Counted from the first letter of the stretch, positions 10,347-21,259 are shown. The stretch is DNA of 64,000 bases from Fulvia fulva (GCF_020509005.1 NC_063012.1:5084001-5148000), one strand, 5' to 3'. Translations and numbers: made by a program. Notes: generated by a model from the sequence alone, not told the origin.

Positions 10347-10843
10347 GGTTGACGTATTCGGCCAACGGCCTAACGTTCCAGTCACGTCTGTTTCGCCGCT
10401 AGACCTGACCTGAGCGTGTTGTTGTGAGAGAAGGGAGAGGTCTGTGTCGTGAGATGGCCCAACTGCCGATTCCCACGTCGCCACGTCTCCACTCTCCAGG
10501 CTTCAGCTTCTCGCCGCACCTTCCCGCTCGTCGCACCTTCCCGCTCGCCGCACCTTCTCTCTCGCCGCACCTTCCCTCTCGCCGCACCTTCCGCCAAACT
10601 CCATGTCCTCACGACTCCCGTCATCACCACTCGCTCGCTCTTTGCCTCATGTTCCACGCCAGTCTCCATCTCCAGGTCCACGGGTCAACAAGCTGCACCC
10701 ATGAGTACTCCACATGGCCATCATGGAGACGAGGAGCGGTAGATACACCTATATATGTAGGAAGAGCACGAGCAGCTCGTGACAGGTAGGCCACGCGCAT
10801 CTTCCATTCGTCGTCCTTACCATCACCACCAGCACGACCCACC
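10347..10843. promoter_or_regulatory. Divergent promoter, HTH gene / monooxygenase
   Basis: About 500 bp shared by two divergent genes. It contains the 17-bp tandem repeat array listed next and a TATA-like CTATATATG at about 10749-10757, some 90 bp before the monooxygenase ATG. No gene is seen; open frames through the repeat are low-complexity. Confidence 0.55.
10511..10593. repeat. 17-bp tandem repeat, about 4.9 copies
   Basis: The unit is TCGCCGCACCTTCCCGC with a few variants at positions 4 and 13-16. It is head to tail without spacers, on the strand pointing toward the monooxygenase, inside the divergent promoter. It has no dyad symmetry and no spacers, so it is not CRISPR. Confidence 0.9.
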
Positions 10844-12732
10844 ATGTCCATCGATACAGATATGCTCATCATCGGCGCCGGAATGTCCGGCATGGGACTG
10901 GCCATCCAGATGATTCGCAAGTACACTCTCAGGACCTTCGAGATCTACGAAAAGGCTGGAGATGTTGGCGGCACCTGGCTGGTGAATACGTGAGTAGAAC
11001 GTGCACGTTTTCAACCATTTGCTGACCTCTACCTTTGCTTTCAGGTATCCCGGTACGGACATTAGCATGAGCTATCTTCTTTAATCAGTCACATGCTTAT
11101 CATCCAGGCTGTGGCTGTGATGTTGCCAGTCATTTCTACAGTTACTCCTTCGCCTTGAACCCAGATTGGAGCCAGAAGTTCAGTCTAAGATCCGAGATCC
11201 AGGCCTACTTCCGCAACGTTGCTGAACAGTGAGTGAAAGTCGGCCCGGGCGGCAGCCTGAGTGGCCAATGCTGATGCCGCTACATCAGGTACAATCTGAT
11301 ACCACACATCCGCTTCCACACTACTGTAGAGGCAGCTCGCTGGAATGACGCAGAACAGCTGTGGGAAGTCACGGTAAAGGACCAAGGCACGAAAGAGACG
11401 TTCTTTCGGCGAGCTCGAATAGTAGTGTCTGCCGTGGGTAGTCTTTCCATCCCGAAGCCATGCGAGATCCCCGCCGCAGACACATTCAAGGGACCACTCT
11501 TTCACTCAGCACAATGGGACCACAGCTTCGATTGGAAGGAGAAGGAGGTTGTAGTACTGGGAAATGGCTGCAGCGCGACGCAGTTTGTGCCCGTCATGTC
11601 TGAGACCACGAAGAAACTCACACAATTCGCCCGTCAACCGCACTACTTGGCTGAGAGGCCTAACCCAAGGTATGGCCCCGTCTTTAAGGCCATCATGAGA
11701 TATGTGCCACTGGCAATGCGCCTCTATCGCTTGAAGCTATATGCCGACATGGAGAAGGATTTCGCTGGCTTCCATGTCGAGTCTGGCTCGAAGATACGCG
11801 AGAGCTTGAAGAAAGAGAACGAGAGCTACGTCAAGAAACTGGCCCCGGAAAAGTACTGGGACGCCCTCATTCCCAAGCACGAAATCGGCTGTAAGAGGAA
11901 GGTAATGGATACAGATTACCTATCCTGTCTGCATCGCGAGAACGTGGAACTGATTCACGACGATCCTGCGGAGAGGATCGTCGAAGACGGCGTACTAACA
12001 AAGAGCGGTCGAACAATCAAGGCCGATGCAATCATCCTTGCAACAGGCTTCGAGGTTTTCCGCATGCTCTATCCCATGAAAATCATCGGTGAAGATGGCC
12101 TCAGTCTCAACGAGTTTTGGGACTCCAAGCACGATGGAGCAGCACAGGCTTATCTCGGCACATCTGTGCCTGGCTTCAAGAACTTCGCAACAATGATGGG
12201 CCCGAACACCGTGACTGGTCATTTGAGCGTGATCTACACTGTCGAATGTCAGATCAATTATGTCCTTAGACTGATCGAGCCGATCCTAAAGACCACAGGC
12301 TCCGGACCCTCCCTACTCTCCTCACCTACCATCACCTCCGTGGATGTGAAAGCACCTGCGGCGATGCACGATAGCCAATGGATACAGGAGAAGTTGAAGA
12401 AGCTCGTCTGGTCCTCGGGGTGTACCTCCTGGGCGCTCGATCCGAAGACCGGCTTGAACATTGCCATGTACCCACAATACCAATTCGTTTTCTGGTTGCG
12501 GAGTGTGTTCATTCCCAGCGAAGACTTCGACTATGAGTATAGAGATGAACGTGGTCTGAACAAGAAGCAAATTGCCATCGGAGGTTGGAAAGTATTGCGG
12601 CAATCGATCAGTACTCTGGCTGTGCTCGTACTGGTCGTTGGCGGCTTCGGTGGAGTGGGAAGATCAGGCGGGATTACAACAGCCAGAGACTTGCTCGTAA
12701 ACGCGTTTCGGCGAGCCCTCGAGCATGGTTGA
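10844..12732 (+). CDS. FAD/NADPH monooxygenase (Baeyer-Villiger type)
   Basis: A flavin monooxygenase of 572 residues in four exons: 10844-10989, 11045-11052, 11108-11228 and 11289-12732. The second exon is only 8 bp, yet it is needed to make the conserved YPG..CD segment after GGTW. An FAD Rossmann motif GAGMSGMG lies at residues 11-18. The Baeyer-Villiger fingerprint F-x-G-x3-H-x3-W is present as FKGPLFHSAQW near residue 158. An NADPH site GNGCSA follows near 178, and the late ATG motif reads ILATGFE. A hydrophobic segment near the C-terminus (LAVLVLVVGGFGG) could anchor it to a membrane. It oxidises a ketone or a soft nucleophile such as an amine; the substrate is unknown. Confidence 0.92.
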
Positions 12733-12828
12733 CGAATTGTCAAAGGCTGAATCGACGGACATCCGCAGATCTCAATATAGACCTGCTTGATATGGATATA
12801 TCTTTCCAATGTCATCGGTGTCGCCGCT

Positions 12829-14368
12829 TTATTCGGACTTCTTACTAGCGAGCGCTCTGACCTTTGCCTCCACTATCGGCCAGGCTTCAGTTCTCATCGA
12901 CCAAATCATCCACCAGTTGCCCACGGCATCTCGTCCCTGAATGCCACCTCCATTTCGTACTTTAAAGCCGTTGGAATGGCCTGTTGTCTGGATCACGGAC
13001 GCTATGCCTACGCCGTTGGCTCTCTGGTCATCAGCCAGTCCCTGGCGCACAACAGCTGGAGAGAAGTCGAAGTCGAGCAGTCTTGCCCGATGCCAGTTAG
13101 ACCACATCACCATAAGTTGATCATATTTACCGAAAAGCACTGGCCGTTTCTTTGATATTGCACTCTTTGGTGAGGGTCAGTAGTGCCTCAACTTGCTCTG
13201 TCGTTCTCTGCTGCAACAGGCTCTCTCGTATCATCAGAGCGGTCTTGCTGAACGGCTGGTCGACCAGCTGCTGGGAAGAAATGCTCAAACACGCCACGAG
13301 CGTCGAAAACGTTCTCAAGGCAGTCAGTATCAAAGCTCACGGCGAGAAAAATTGTACATACCCCGAGATAGACAGTTCGAGTGGGAGACAGAGGCAACGC
13401 CGATACCGTCAATTGTGACCACCATGCGAACAGCACATCTCCGTCGCTCAGGTAGGGTCCTTCTTTGCTGCCTCTCTCGTGCGCCAATTCGTCTCGCGCT
13501 TGCTTCTTGAGTTTCTGTATATACCAATCCGGGACGCTGATCAAGCGGTACTCTTGCTTTGGAAAGCAGACGAATTCAAAGACGGTGTACAGCACAAAGA
13601 TCATGAACCCAAGCCTGGACATCAACTGATCATGAAGAACATCTTTATGACTAGGTGTCCTGCCCGCAAGCGTATCCACGGGATCTTCTTTGAACCCGAT
13701 GAGTCGTGGTATGTCCTGCTCACGGCCGGCCAAGACTGCTGTCCAGGCTTTGAAGAGACTTTGGTGAGCGATCACGTCCAGCAAGCAATGAGACCAGCTC
13801 ATGGTCACTATTGTGGCATCCTTGGAAGACCATATCGACATAGCAATAGGGGGCTTGTCCGAGTACAGGAATCCTTCAATGCTGATCGGGTGATCTGGAT
13901 GAGCTAGCCCGTGGAAGTTTGCCGGATCCTGATAGATGGCTGGAGGCGACGATGCTCTGGGAAGCTGTGAAGCTAGCGGATGGACTGCGATCCTTTGATC
14001 GTGTTGCACGTGGTGATAGAGAACTCCAGGTCTTTTGTCGTCGTAGTGCTGGGGGATATGCCAATCCAGTCTGCCTTGTTCCTACGATGTTCCTGTCAGC
14101 AAATGAGGCCATTCAGGTAACGATGGCTCATTTTATTGCTCACATTGAGCCTGATTCGACCTCCCAACTTTCTCCAGTCCCCAATCTCGAGCAGACGCTC
14201 AAAGGAATGCTTCAACTTGACTGGATCGAGAACATCGTTAAACCGAGAAATGAAATCCAATAGCAGAGCCTTGTTGTGGAACTGGTCATCGAGGTAGTGC
14301 ATGGCCACCACCTCATCTCCTGGCACTCTCGCTGGACTTTCAGGCTTTGCTTTCGAAAAGAGACCCAT
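12829..14368 (-). pseudogene. BAHD-like acyltransferase, apparently decayed
   Basis: CoA-dependent acyltransferase of the fungal transferase family. Exon 1 is 14368-14144 (MGLFSKAKPES), the intron 14143-14082 (GTGAGC..TAG) and exon 2 starts at 14081. The catalytic HxxxD is intact (SHCLLD). A probable intron 13361-13314 has a good GTATGT donor and a TACTGAC branch but ends in GAG. After it the N-x3-R block (NVFDARGVF) runs out of frame. The next recognisable block (QQLVDQPFSKTALMI) is in another frame about 20 residues too early. A further frame change near 13140 is needed to reach the C-terminal domain (FGKYDQLMVMW, then LLDFDFSPAVV, the DFGWG counterpart). Two lesions in one gene suggest a pseudogene; assembly error is the alternative. 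It is convergent with the monooxygenase, 96 bp apart. Confidence 0.7.
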
Positions 14369-15156
14369 GGTCGACACTTGAGGAGACAGCTCCTTCCTAC
14401 CGTCTGGAAACGCGGGTAGCGATACAGAAAACTGAACTGAGCGCCTTCGAATGCTTCGATTGAGTCTACAGAGCAGAGCGACATAACCCTCGTCCACTTG
14501 ATAAGTGGGAAACCAGACGAGCTGAGCGTGATAGCGCAGAATTCCCATCACGGGACATGATGCTTCCGACAAATGCGACTGCCTGCTGAGCGTGCCCGGG
14601 CAAAAGTGGTGCGGCCGCGTGCATGGTTCGACTATTAGACAAGCGCGAAGGAGCATGGTCATCGCCTTTGTAATGTTGCCCTACTTGCAGGCTGATGGAT
14701 TCGACGTAAGCCGTGGCCCGAAGCGGCGGCTGACTGGGTGTTTGCCGTACAACAATGTTTGCAGACAGCTCAAAGTGTCAAACGAAGGACGAAGGAGTCT
14801 TGAGAGGGTAAAGACTAGTGCGGTCTAAAGCTTCGGAACACAGGTCGAGAAATCGCACCGGACCCAAGATCCCGGCCATCGAAGTTATCCCAAGCAACAG
14901 GCATAATCTGCTGAGAGAAGAACCACTTCCACTTTCGACTAGAGAATGGATAGCGGCAGGGAGACCACACACCAGCTTGGCGGTCATCAGTACTTGCTTG
15001 CTTAGCCAGCTTGTTGACTGTCTCACGCGACATAAAGGCTTCGGCAGCCTTGGTCGCGTGTTCGACATTTCTTCGTCCGCCTGTGTGCAGATTCTAGTCC
15101 TCGAGCCTTCGTGCCCCGCTCAGCCACTCAGTGACAGTGTCTTCCACGACCCGCGC
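14369..15156. other. Intergenic with possible coding remnant
   Basis: A 788-bp gap. On the minus strand 15033-14815 reads open, with a protein-like stretch (SRETVNKLAKQAS, then RKWKWFFSQQIMPVAWDNF) ending in a stop. It has no ATG-led gene around it and no family I recognise. It could be the last exon of a lost gene. Otherwise it should hold the 3' end of the proline-rich gene and the acyltransferase promoter. Confidence 0.35.
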
Positions 15157-15991
15157 TTAGTCCTTGTTGATTCTCTTCCATACCTCCTTCTCCGTCTCTG
15201 CTAGCTTGTTGCCGGCGAACGTAGCATACGATTTCATCGTGTTCCACACACTACCCGCCGAAAAGTCGTTCGAGCTATCTCCGCCGAGGCCCAAGTTCGG
15301 AGCATAGCTACCTCTTCTTTCTTCAGCGTCCAGGCTCGCTCGCTGCGCTGAGCTCATCTCTTGCGCGTTGAGATTCTGATGATAGCCAGGAGGATGAGAT
15401 CCCACGCTGGTCTGAGTGGGCGCTGGTACGGCGCCAAAGTTGATTGTGGTAGGTCCACCTGCTCTTTCTTGAGGGCTGTAGGTCGAGGTGCTATGTGTAG
15501 GTGTGTAGTTCTGCTGTGGGGGTGGTACGCCCATCTGTGCTGGCATCGTGGTCACAGAAGCTGACTCGCCAGCTTTCGGTGGAGGAGGCAGTGGGCTCGC
15601 GGTTACAGGCGCCTGGTCGTGTTAGCAATCGCGGTCATGTCAATTAGCTCGCTAAGGCTTCCCTCCGTGGGGGGCCTGAGCGCGACATAGCACGTACCTG
15701 TTGTCCGAAAGGGGCAGGCACGGCGCCAGGCTGCGGCGGTGGTGGGGCATAATTGTTCGAAGACTGCGTTGTTCTCGTAGGTGTCCCTTGCGGGCCAGCT
15801 TGCGGTGCGTACGGGGTGGGAGCTGGCACTGCTGCAGCGCCGGGTTGCGCTGCGGGGTATGGCGACTGTCCTTGTGTAGTGGTTGCATTGATAGCTGATG
15901 GTGGCGCCGTAGCGTCAGACGTCTTGGGTGTCACGCCGTCTGCTTTCTTGGGGGTTATCGGATCGTCGATATGGAGCTTTATGGGAGGCAT
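15157..15991 (-). CDS. Proline-rich conserved fungal protein
   Basis: Exon 1 is 15991-15698, the intron 15697-15613 (GTACGT..CAG, GCTAAC branch) and exon 2 15612-15157, giving 249 residues. Residues 1-150 are a disordered Pro/Ala/Gln/Thr-rich region (PPPPQPGAVPAPFGQQ, then TASPLPPPPKAGE). The last 35 residues form an amphipathic helix (SVWNTMKSYATFAGNKLAET, then EKEVWKRINKD) that looks conserved and is likely the functional part. I recall similar tails in uncharacterised fungal proteins but cannot name a function. Confidence 0.75.
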
Positions 15992-16564
15992 GATGTGCAG
16001 TACACCCGCTGTGGTGGTTCGTCCGTGATTGTGGAGGACGAGCGTTTTGCCAGGTGCTATCGGTTCGTACTGTCGATAACACGTTTGTCGGATGGTAACG
16101 TGTGAGTCAGTGTGTTTGCCATGTGTAGGAAGATGGACACGTAAGGTACATGTACAGTTTGATGAGCTTCAGATGTTCCCTTGCTTCGGTTCTGCATGAC
16201 GTAACGCGCGGGAAACATGAAGCTGCGACAACGTGAAACATGAAGCTGCGACAACGTGAAACTTGAGAGAAACGATCGATACCAACTGAAAGAACTCTAT
16301 ACGCCTTTAGTAGAGCAACCAATTGTAATACAGGGAAGAGTGTTGCCCAGGCCGGAATAAAGGTACATCTGCCCACGCTCGACTGGAGCCGTGTCACAGT
16401 ATCATGCCGCTCCTTGCCTAAACGACTCTTCATGCCAACGCTCCGCACTGCATGCATTCGCTGTCCGATGTCCGCAATCTTCTGTCTCGGCATGCGGACT
16501 GACCCAAGGTCATGTCTTTTTTGCCATGTGAGGTCTGGCCTTGTCGGGTATTGGGGCGATCCGT
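15992..16564. other. Intergenic with 23-bp duplication
   Basis: Between the proline-rich gene start and the ADP/ATP carrier stop (both minus strand). It holds the promoter of the former and a short tandem duplication (listed next). No gene is seen. Confidence 0.5.
16212..16257. repeat. 23-bp direct tandem duplication
   Basis: Two exact head-to-tail copies of a 23-bp unit beginning GAAACATGAAGCTGCGACAA, followed by the first five bases of a third. Confidence 0.9.
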
Positions 16565-18090
16565 TTATTTGAACTTCTTGCCGAACATGATGACCTGGAG
16601 CTGATCGTAGATCGAGAGCACACCAGCACCGGCGACACCACGGAGAATGTTGGCACCAGCACCCTTGAAGAGCGACTTGACACCCTCCTTGGCGATAATC
16701 TGTTGAGCGGCATCGAAGGAAGACTTGTACTTGACGGCCTGAGAATGACGGGGTCAGTGTGGGGCACTTCAGGACAATCTGGTTTGAATTTACTCACCTC
16801 ACCAGAAGTCATCATCATGCGACGACGGACAGTGTCGAGTGGGTAGGAAGCGATACCGGCACCAGTGGTGACAGTCCAACCGAGGAGGAAAGAGGCCAGG
16901 AAGTTACCCTCGAGGTTGCCGACAAGGACGACTGGCTTGAGCGAGTCGTACATACCGAAGTAGAGACCACGGTAAACGACGATACCAGCAACGGAGGGAC
17001 CGAAGCCACGGTAGAGACCCATGACACCGTCGGAAGCGAGAGTCTTCTTGTAGACGTCGACCAGACCGTTGAACTGACGATCACCACCGGACTTGGCGTT
17101 CTTTGCGTCGTTGGCAAGACGGGTACGGGCGTAGTCGAGAGAGTAGACGAAGAGAAGGGAAGTGGCACCAGCCATCTAGATAACGGGTCAGTTCCTGGGC
17201 ATCGAATGTGATTGAGGCCATGACTTACACCTCCAGAGGCCAAGTTACCAGCCATCCACCACCAGTAACCATCACGCTCCTTCTTGTAGCCGAACATCGA
17301 CTTAAAGGTGTCGCGGAAAGCGAAGTTGAGCGCCTGGGTTGGGAAGTAACGGATAACGTTGGCAGTGTTGCCACGCCACAGCGCGACAATACCCTCGTCT
17401 GCAGAGGTACGGCGGAAGCAGTCCATGATACCATCGTACTTGCGGTCGAGACGGCCAGTCTTCAACATCTCATCCTGTAGAAATTGCGAGTCAGCTCTGC
17501 GGGTGGGCATGGCGGACCACGTATAGATAGCCGTGCTGAATGCGTGCTAGTGAGCATTTTGCAAGCGGTTGGGCGCGACGTACCTGGTTTTGGATGAGAA
17601 GCTTGACACGCTCAATTGGAGCGGCGGCTGTCTTCGAGACGGCGGCAGAGACACCACCCACTGTAGTTATGCTGTTAGCTCGTAGCCATGTTTCCAACTA
17701 TATCCACGCTCTTATCTCCAGTTTCCGCGGAGCTTCGTTCATCGTCCTGTTGACCTTCTTCATCGTCGCCAGGAAGTGGAAGGGGGTTACGTACTCAAGA
17801 AGTCGACGACGAAGCCGGGCATGCCCATCTGTGTGTGTTGTGAGCTACTCGATCGTGATAGGGGATCGCGCCGAGCCTCCTCGGAAGTGCGCCAGGTGTT
17901 GTTCGGCGAGCTCAATGCCATCGCAGCGCCTCAGTCGACACCTGGCGACTCGAGCGCTCATGGCAGTAGTCTTGACTTACGAAGGTCTTGGCCGCTGGAC
18001 GTTGGATGACATGTTAGCTGCTGCTGTCTTCAATGCGTAGAAAACTTTTCGGCGGCTCAACGTACCCTGATCGGCATCTCCCTTGGCCAT
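16565..18090 (-). CDS. Mitochondrial ADP/ATP carrier
   Basis: Exchanges matrix ATP for cytosolic ADP across the inner mitochondrial membrane. Seven exons: 18090-18066, 17994-17981, 17828-17795, 17660-17584, 17474-17229, 17175-16798 and 16738-16565, totalling 315 residues. The first exon is 25 bp and the second a 14-bp microexon; together they read [13 protein letters not shown]. Introns are 53-152 bp. All three carrier repeats are present, with signatures PIERVK, SLDYAR and PLDTVR. The diagnostic RRRMMM of ADP/ATP carriers follows the third. The protein ends GKKFK. All junctions have GT..AG ends. The small 5' exons make automatic prediction of the start error-prone. Confidence 0.95.
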
Positions 18091-18535
18091 TGCGGCGGTA
18101 TTGGTATCACGGAATTAGCGGGAGAAGGTAATGAAGGTAGAGTGGAGTTGGTGTCGATGTCCGAGATGGAATCTGGTGGTGGAGAGAAGAAAGAGGTCCT
18201 GAGAAAACGCAGTTGGAGAGTAAGGGATTTTCCAGCCAGCTCTTGCCGAAACGTCCGTGCACGTAGCCGCCGCGTTCACCCGATCCATTTCCACTCAACA
18301 GCTTGCCACGCCTGCTTCTGGGCACCGTTCAATCGTCCTTTGACGCGCGCTCTACTAGAACAGCCGGGCATTCACCTCACACGCGATCAATACGGATGTG
18401 GCGATACAATACGATACCGCCATGGTCTCGTCGTCCATGTCAGCTACCTCCACACACTGAGGGCCACCGGACCATCGCTTCTCAAGTCGTCTACTACAAG
18501 CACGCGCCTCGCGTTAAAGCACTTCACTTTGCTAT
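18091..18535. other. Intergenic, ADP/ATP carrier promoter
   Basis: A 445-bp gap between the carrier start and the aldoxime dehydratase stop, both on the minus strand. It should hold the carrier promoter. No gene is seen. Confidence 0.5.
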
Positions 18536-19732
18536 CTAGCTCGCTAAAGATTGTCTGTCCAGCTTCACGAATCGAATGACTCCTGTTCTCGGATCACAAT
18601 TGACGTAATCGAACTTCGCTTCTCCTTCTTTGAATATCCAAACCTCATGCCAGGTCATCAGTTTACGATCATCCCCAAACCGCTTCGCGTGAGCCATCAT
18701 TCCATTGAAAATGGCTAGATGAGAAGGATGCCGTGATGACCATCGCTCGAGGTCTCTCCAGTTCTTGTGAAACCCGGCGCCGCAAGTCTCTCTTATTGGT
18801 TGACCGTCTTTGTCGAGGTTTTGGAGGAAGCGAATACCAATCGTCCCCGTCTCTTCGGGATGGTCCCACAGGAACCTCATTCCATCCATGAGCTTGACTT
18901 CTAGATCGCCCTCGTATGCGATGCGCTCTTCATCGGCACACTTTTCCCACCATTGCCCACTTCTGATGTGGCACATGTTCTCGTAATTGGCTCCAGTCAG
19001 CCTCTCCCCGAGACCGACGGGCACAGGCGATGGTACTGGTAGGTCTTTCGGCGTTTCAAACAAATCATGCGCTGACGCTGGAATGCGATCTCGTCCGGCG
19101 CCCCAGTAAGCTGTGGACTCGTGTGACGGCTGGACGGTGTTGGGCAACTGCGCCAGACCGGGTTGGTGGTCTAGTCTAGCATAGTTTGTCTCGAGTCTGT
19201 CAATGGGCGCCACGAAGCGCTCGATCCACAGCCCGATGTCGTGTCTGTCGTCCCCCATGCTGCTCCATATGCTCAGGAGGTTGAGCCTTTGTAGAGCAGC
19301 CTCAAATCCCTTTGCATCGAGCCAGTAAGCCACCCAACATTTGCTGCCTTTCACATCAAAGCCATTCGTGACTCTGAACGTGTCTATCACTGGATGTTTA
19401 AGATCCGCTTCTTCTAGAATGCTATCGATTGTTGCCTCTGCATTCAATCGTGCCACTTCATTGCCACGATGAGATTGTACGCCAATGTACAGCGTGCACA
19501 CAGTAGTAACAGAGCCAGGGAACTTCAAGCACCATCGTGGCACGGGAGGCTTGTGGCCTTTCGGCTTCTTCAACGGAAACGTGCGTGGTCCTTCGTCTGC
19601 AGTGGGCGCCATGGCGAATGTGTGTTGTTGTGCAAGGCAGACAGACCTGGCAAGTCGAGATCGAAGAGCGAGTGCGTTGCGAAGCTCCGATGTCGATATC
19701 AGGCGGCTGAGACGAAGAACTCCTCGATGCAT
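18536..19732 (-). CDS. Heme-containing aldoxime dehydratase
   Basis: A 398-residue single-exon protein of the phenylacetaldoxime dehydratase family, which dehydrates aldoximes to nitriles using heme bound through the substrate nitrogen. Family landmarks are the long N-terminal ferredoxin-like half (CLYIGVQS-type strand, VAYWLDAKGFE) and the C-terminal block SSRHPSHLAIFNGMMAHAKR. The latter is followed by LMTWHEVWIF, whose His matches the proximal heme ligand region of bacterial enzymes. Residues 1-40 are Arg/Leu/Ser-rich with almost no acidic residues and a second Met at 41 (MAPTADEG). The long form therefore looks mitochondrially targeted, whereas the shorter form would be cytosolic. The aldoxime substrate is unknown. 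Confidence 0.88.
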   Translation of the reverse strand: MHRGVLRLSRLISTSELRNALALRSRLARSVCLAQQHTFAMAPTADEGPRTFPLKKPKGHKPPVPRWCLKFPGSVTTVCTLYIGVQSHRGNEVARLNAEATIDSILEEADLKHPVIDTFRVTNGFDVKGSKCWVAYWLDAKGFEAALQRLNLLSIWSSMGDDRHDIGLWIERFVAPIDRLETNYARLDHQPGLAQLPNTVQPSHESTAYWGAGRDRIPASAHDLFETPKDLPVPSPVPVGLGERLTGANYENMCHIRSGQWWEKCADEERIAYEGDLEVKLMDGMRFLWDHPEETGTIGIRFLQNLDKDGQPIRETCGAGFHKNWRDLERWSSRHPSHLAIFNGMMAHAKRFGDDRKLMTWHEVWIFKEGEAKFDYVNCDPRTGVIRFVKLDRQSLAS

Positions 19733-20425
19733 CTTCGAGCCAGAGTTGTCTTTCTGTCACTGCCCGTCATCGAGAGCTTTCGGGTAGCCTGGCTCGACAT
19801 CAGTGAGGAGCTCTCCCCGCCAGACCGGACCGCAACCTGCTGAGAAGATAGAGCGCCCTCACGGGTGCAGAAGCGATGGCTTTTGCTGCATCGGAGAAAG
19901 AGCGTTACATAATAAGAAGTGCTCTTTAGCGAAGAGAGCAGCGAGTAGTCTGAGGTATATACTTCCGGTCGCCACGATGACTTCCGTTGTTGACTTGGAT
20001 GTGTCACGACCTGCGATGAAGTGTAACACTGCTACGAACTCTGCTGTATGCATCAGGGTGCAGTACAACCGCTCGCCTCCTTTCGCTCCCCTTTTGGCCG
20101 ACACGATCAAGCACACGTGTTCAGGCACATTGGCTACGGTGCTGATGGACCGCAAATATTTGCGATCTGATGTTGTCTCGTGTTAGGTAAATAGTCATGA
20201 CTGCAGACAGAGGAACACCCTGTAGTCGACCGGTGGAACAAAAGGTGATGCGCTGCCACACACTGGTGCCGTGACCCACATCGCGCTTGCTCGGCATGTG
20301 TGCTTGCCAAGTTCAGACTTTGCAAAGCCATCGCTAACACAATTGACCTAACACACGAGTGCAATCAGTACACGCAGCAGCTGCCAGATTTGTCGAAGCT
20401 TCGAGTCCACCACCTCGCTATCATC
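19733..20425. other. Divergent promoter, aldoxime dehydratase / GNAT
   Basis: About 690 bp between two divergent genes; both promoters should lie here. Only short chance frames are seen. Confidence 0.5.
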
Positions 20426-21173
20426 ATGGGCATCAAAGTGTGTGTGGCCAATGAAGCCGACATGGACAGACTTTTTGAGATCACATCACTAGCTTTTGAA
20501 CGCAACGAGCCTGTCTGGGATGCCATGTACCCGTCACACTGGACTGCTGAAGGGCGCAAGCACGGAGCAGAACGACTACGTGACGTCCAGAAATCCGATC
20601 CCCACGCCACGTTCCTGAAAGCAGTGGACGATGAGACTGGTGAAATCGCAGGCATGGCGAAGTGGCTCATCTTTCAATCTGCCTTCCCAGACTCAATTAC
20701 GCTCGACGCAAAGTACTGGCCGACCGAAGCGGACTACAAGTATTACCAAGACATGGTTCCCATCTTCTTGTCACGACGCAACGAAGCCTTGAAACGAACC
20801 AACGGCAATCTAGTCTCGTTAGATCTATTGACCGTTGACCCAGTCCATCAGAATAAGGGCGTAGGGCAAGCTCTGGTTGAATGGGGAACTGCCAAGGCAG
20901 ACTCATTAGATCTGGAGGCTGTGGTAGAGAGCAGGTACGTATCGACGCATAGAGCACGCGGCCGGGCCTTCCACCATATCACTACGAGAGCACTGCCTTC
21001 AAACATCACTAACATCATTCAGTGTTTTTGGAAAAAGGCTGTACGAGAAGAACGGCTTCGTTTTCAAAGAGCAGGTCGAAGTTGCCGTGCCCGGCGAAAT
21101 TGATCGAGCTCCAGGTGCCTTCGCTTGGTTGGAGCGTCCAAAGAGGTCTTCAAAATCATCCGTGTGGGCGTGA
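20426..21173 (+). CDS. GNAT-family N-acetyltransferase
   Basis: Exon 1 is 20426-20934, the intron 20935-21022 (GTACGT..CAG, CACTAAC branch) and exon 2 21023-21173; 219 residues. It starts at the first in-frame ATG (MGIKVCVANEAD), since upstream the frame only has a GTG. The acetyl-CoA pyrophosphate loop is present as VHQNKGVGQALV, preceded by the LDLLTVDP strand typical of motif A. Exon 2 supplies the motif B end (VFGKRLYEKNGFVF), confirming the splice. The acyl acceptor is unknown; such stand-alone fungal GNATs often act on small molecules. Confidence 0.88.
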
Positions 21174-21259
21174 CCAGTCTCTGTGATCCGCCACAGGACT
21201 GGCTCGATAGAAATAGATCGTTCACATAGCGCACCGAGGTAGGAATGGGTGCTGCACAT

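Noticed and set aside
10511..10593. Tandem repeats considered as CRISPR
   Set aside because: The units are contiguous without spacers and the genome is eukaryotic.
20300..20425. Earlier start for the GNAT protein
   Set aside because: The upstream frame begins at GTG and has no ATG; the ATG at 20426 matches the usual domain start.
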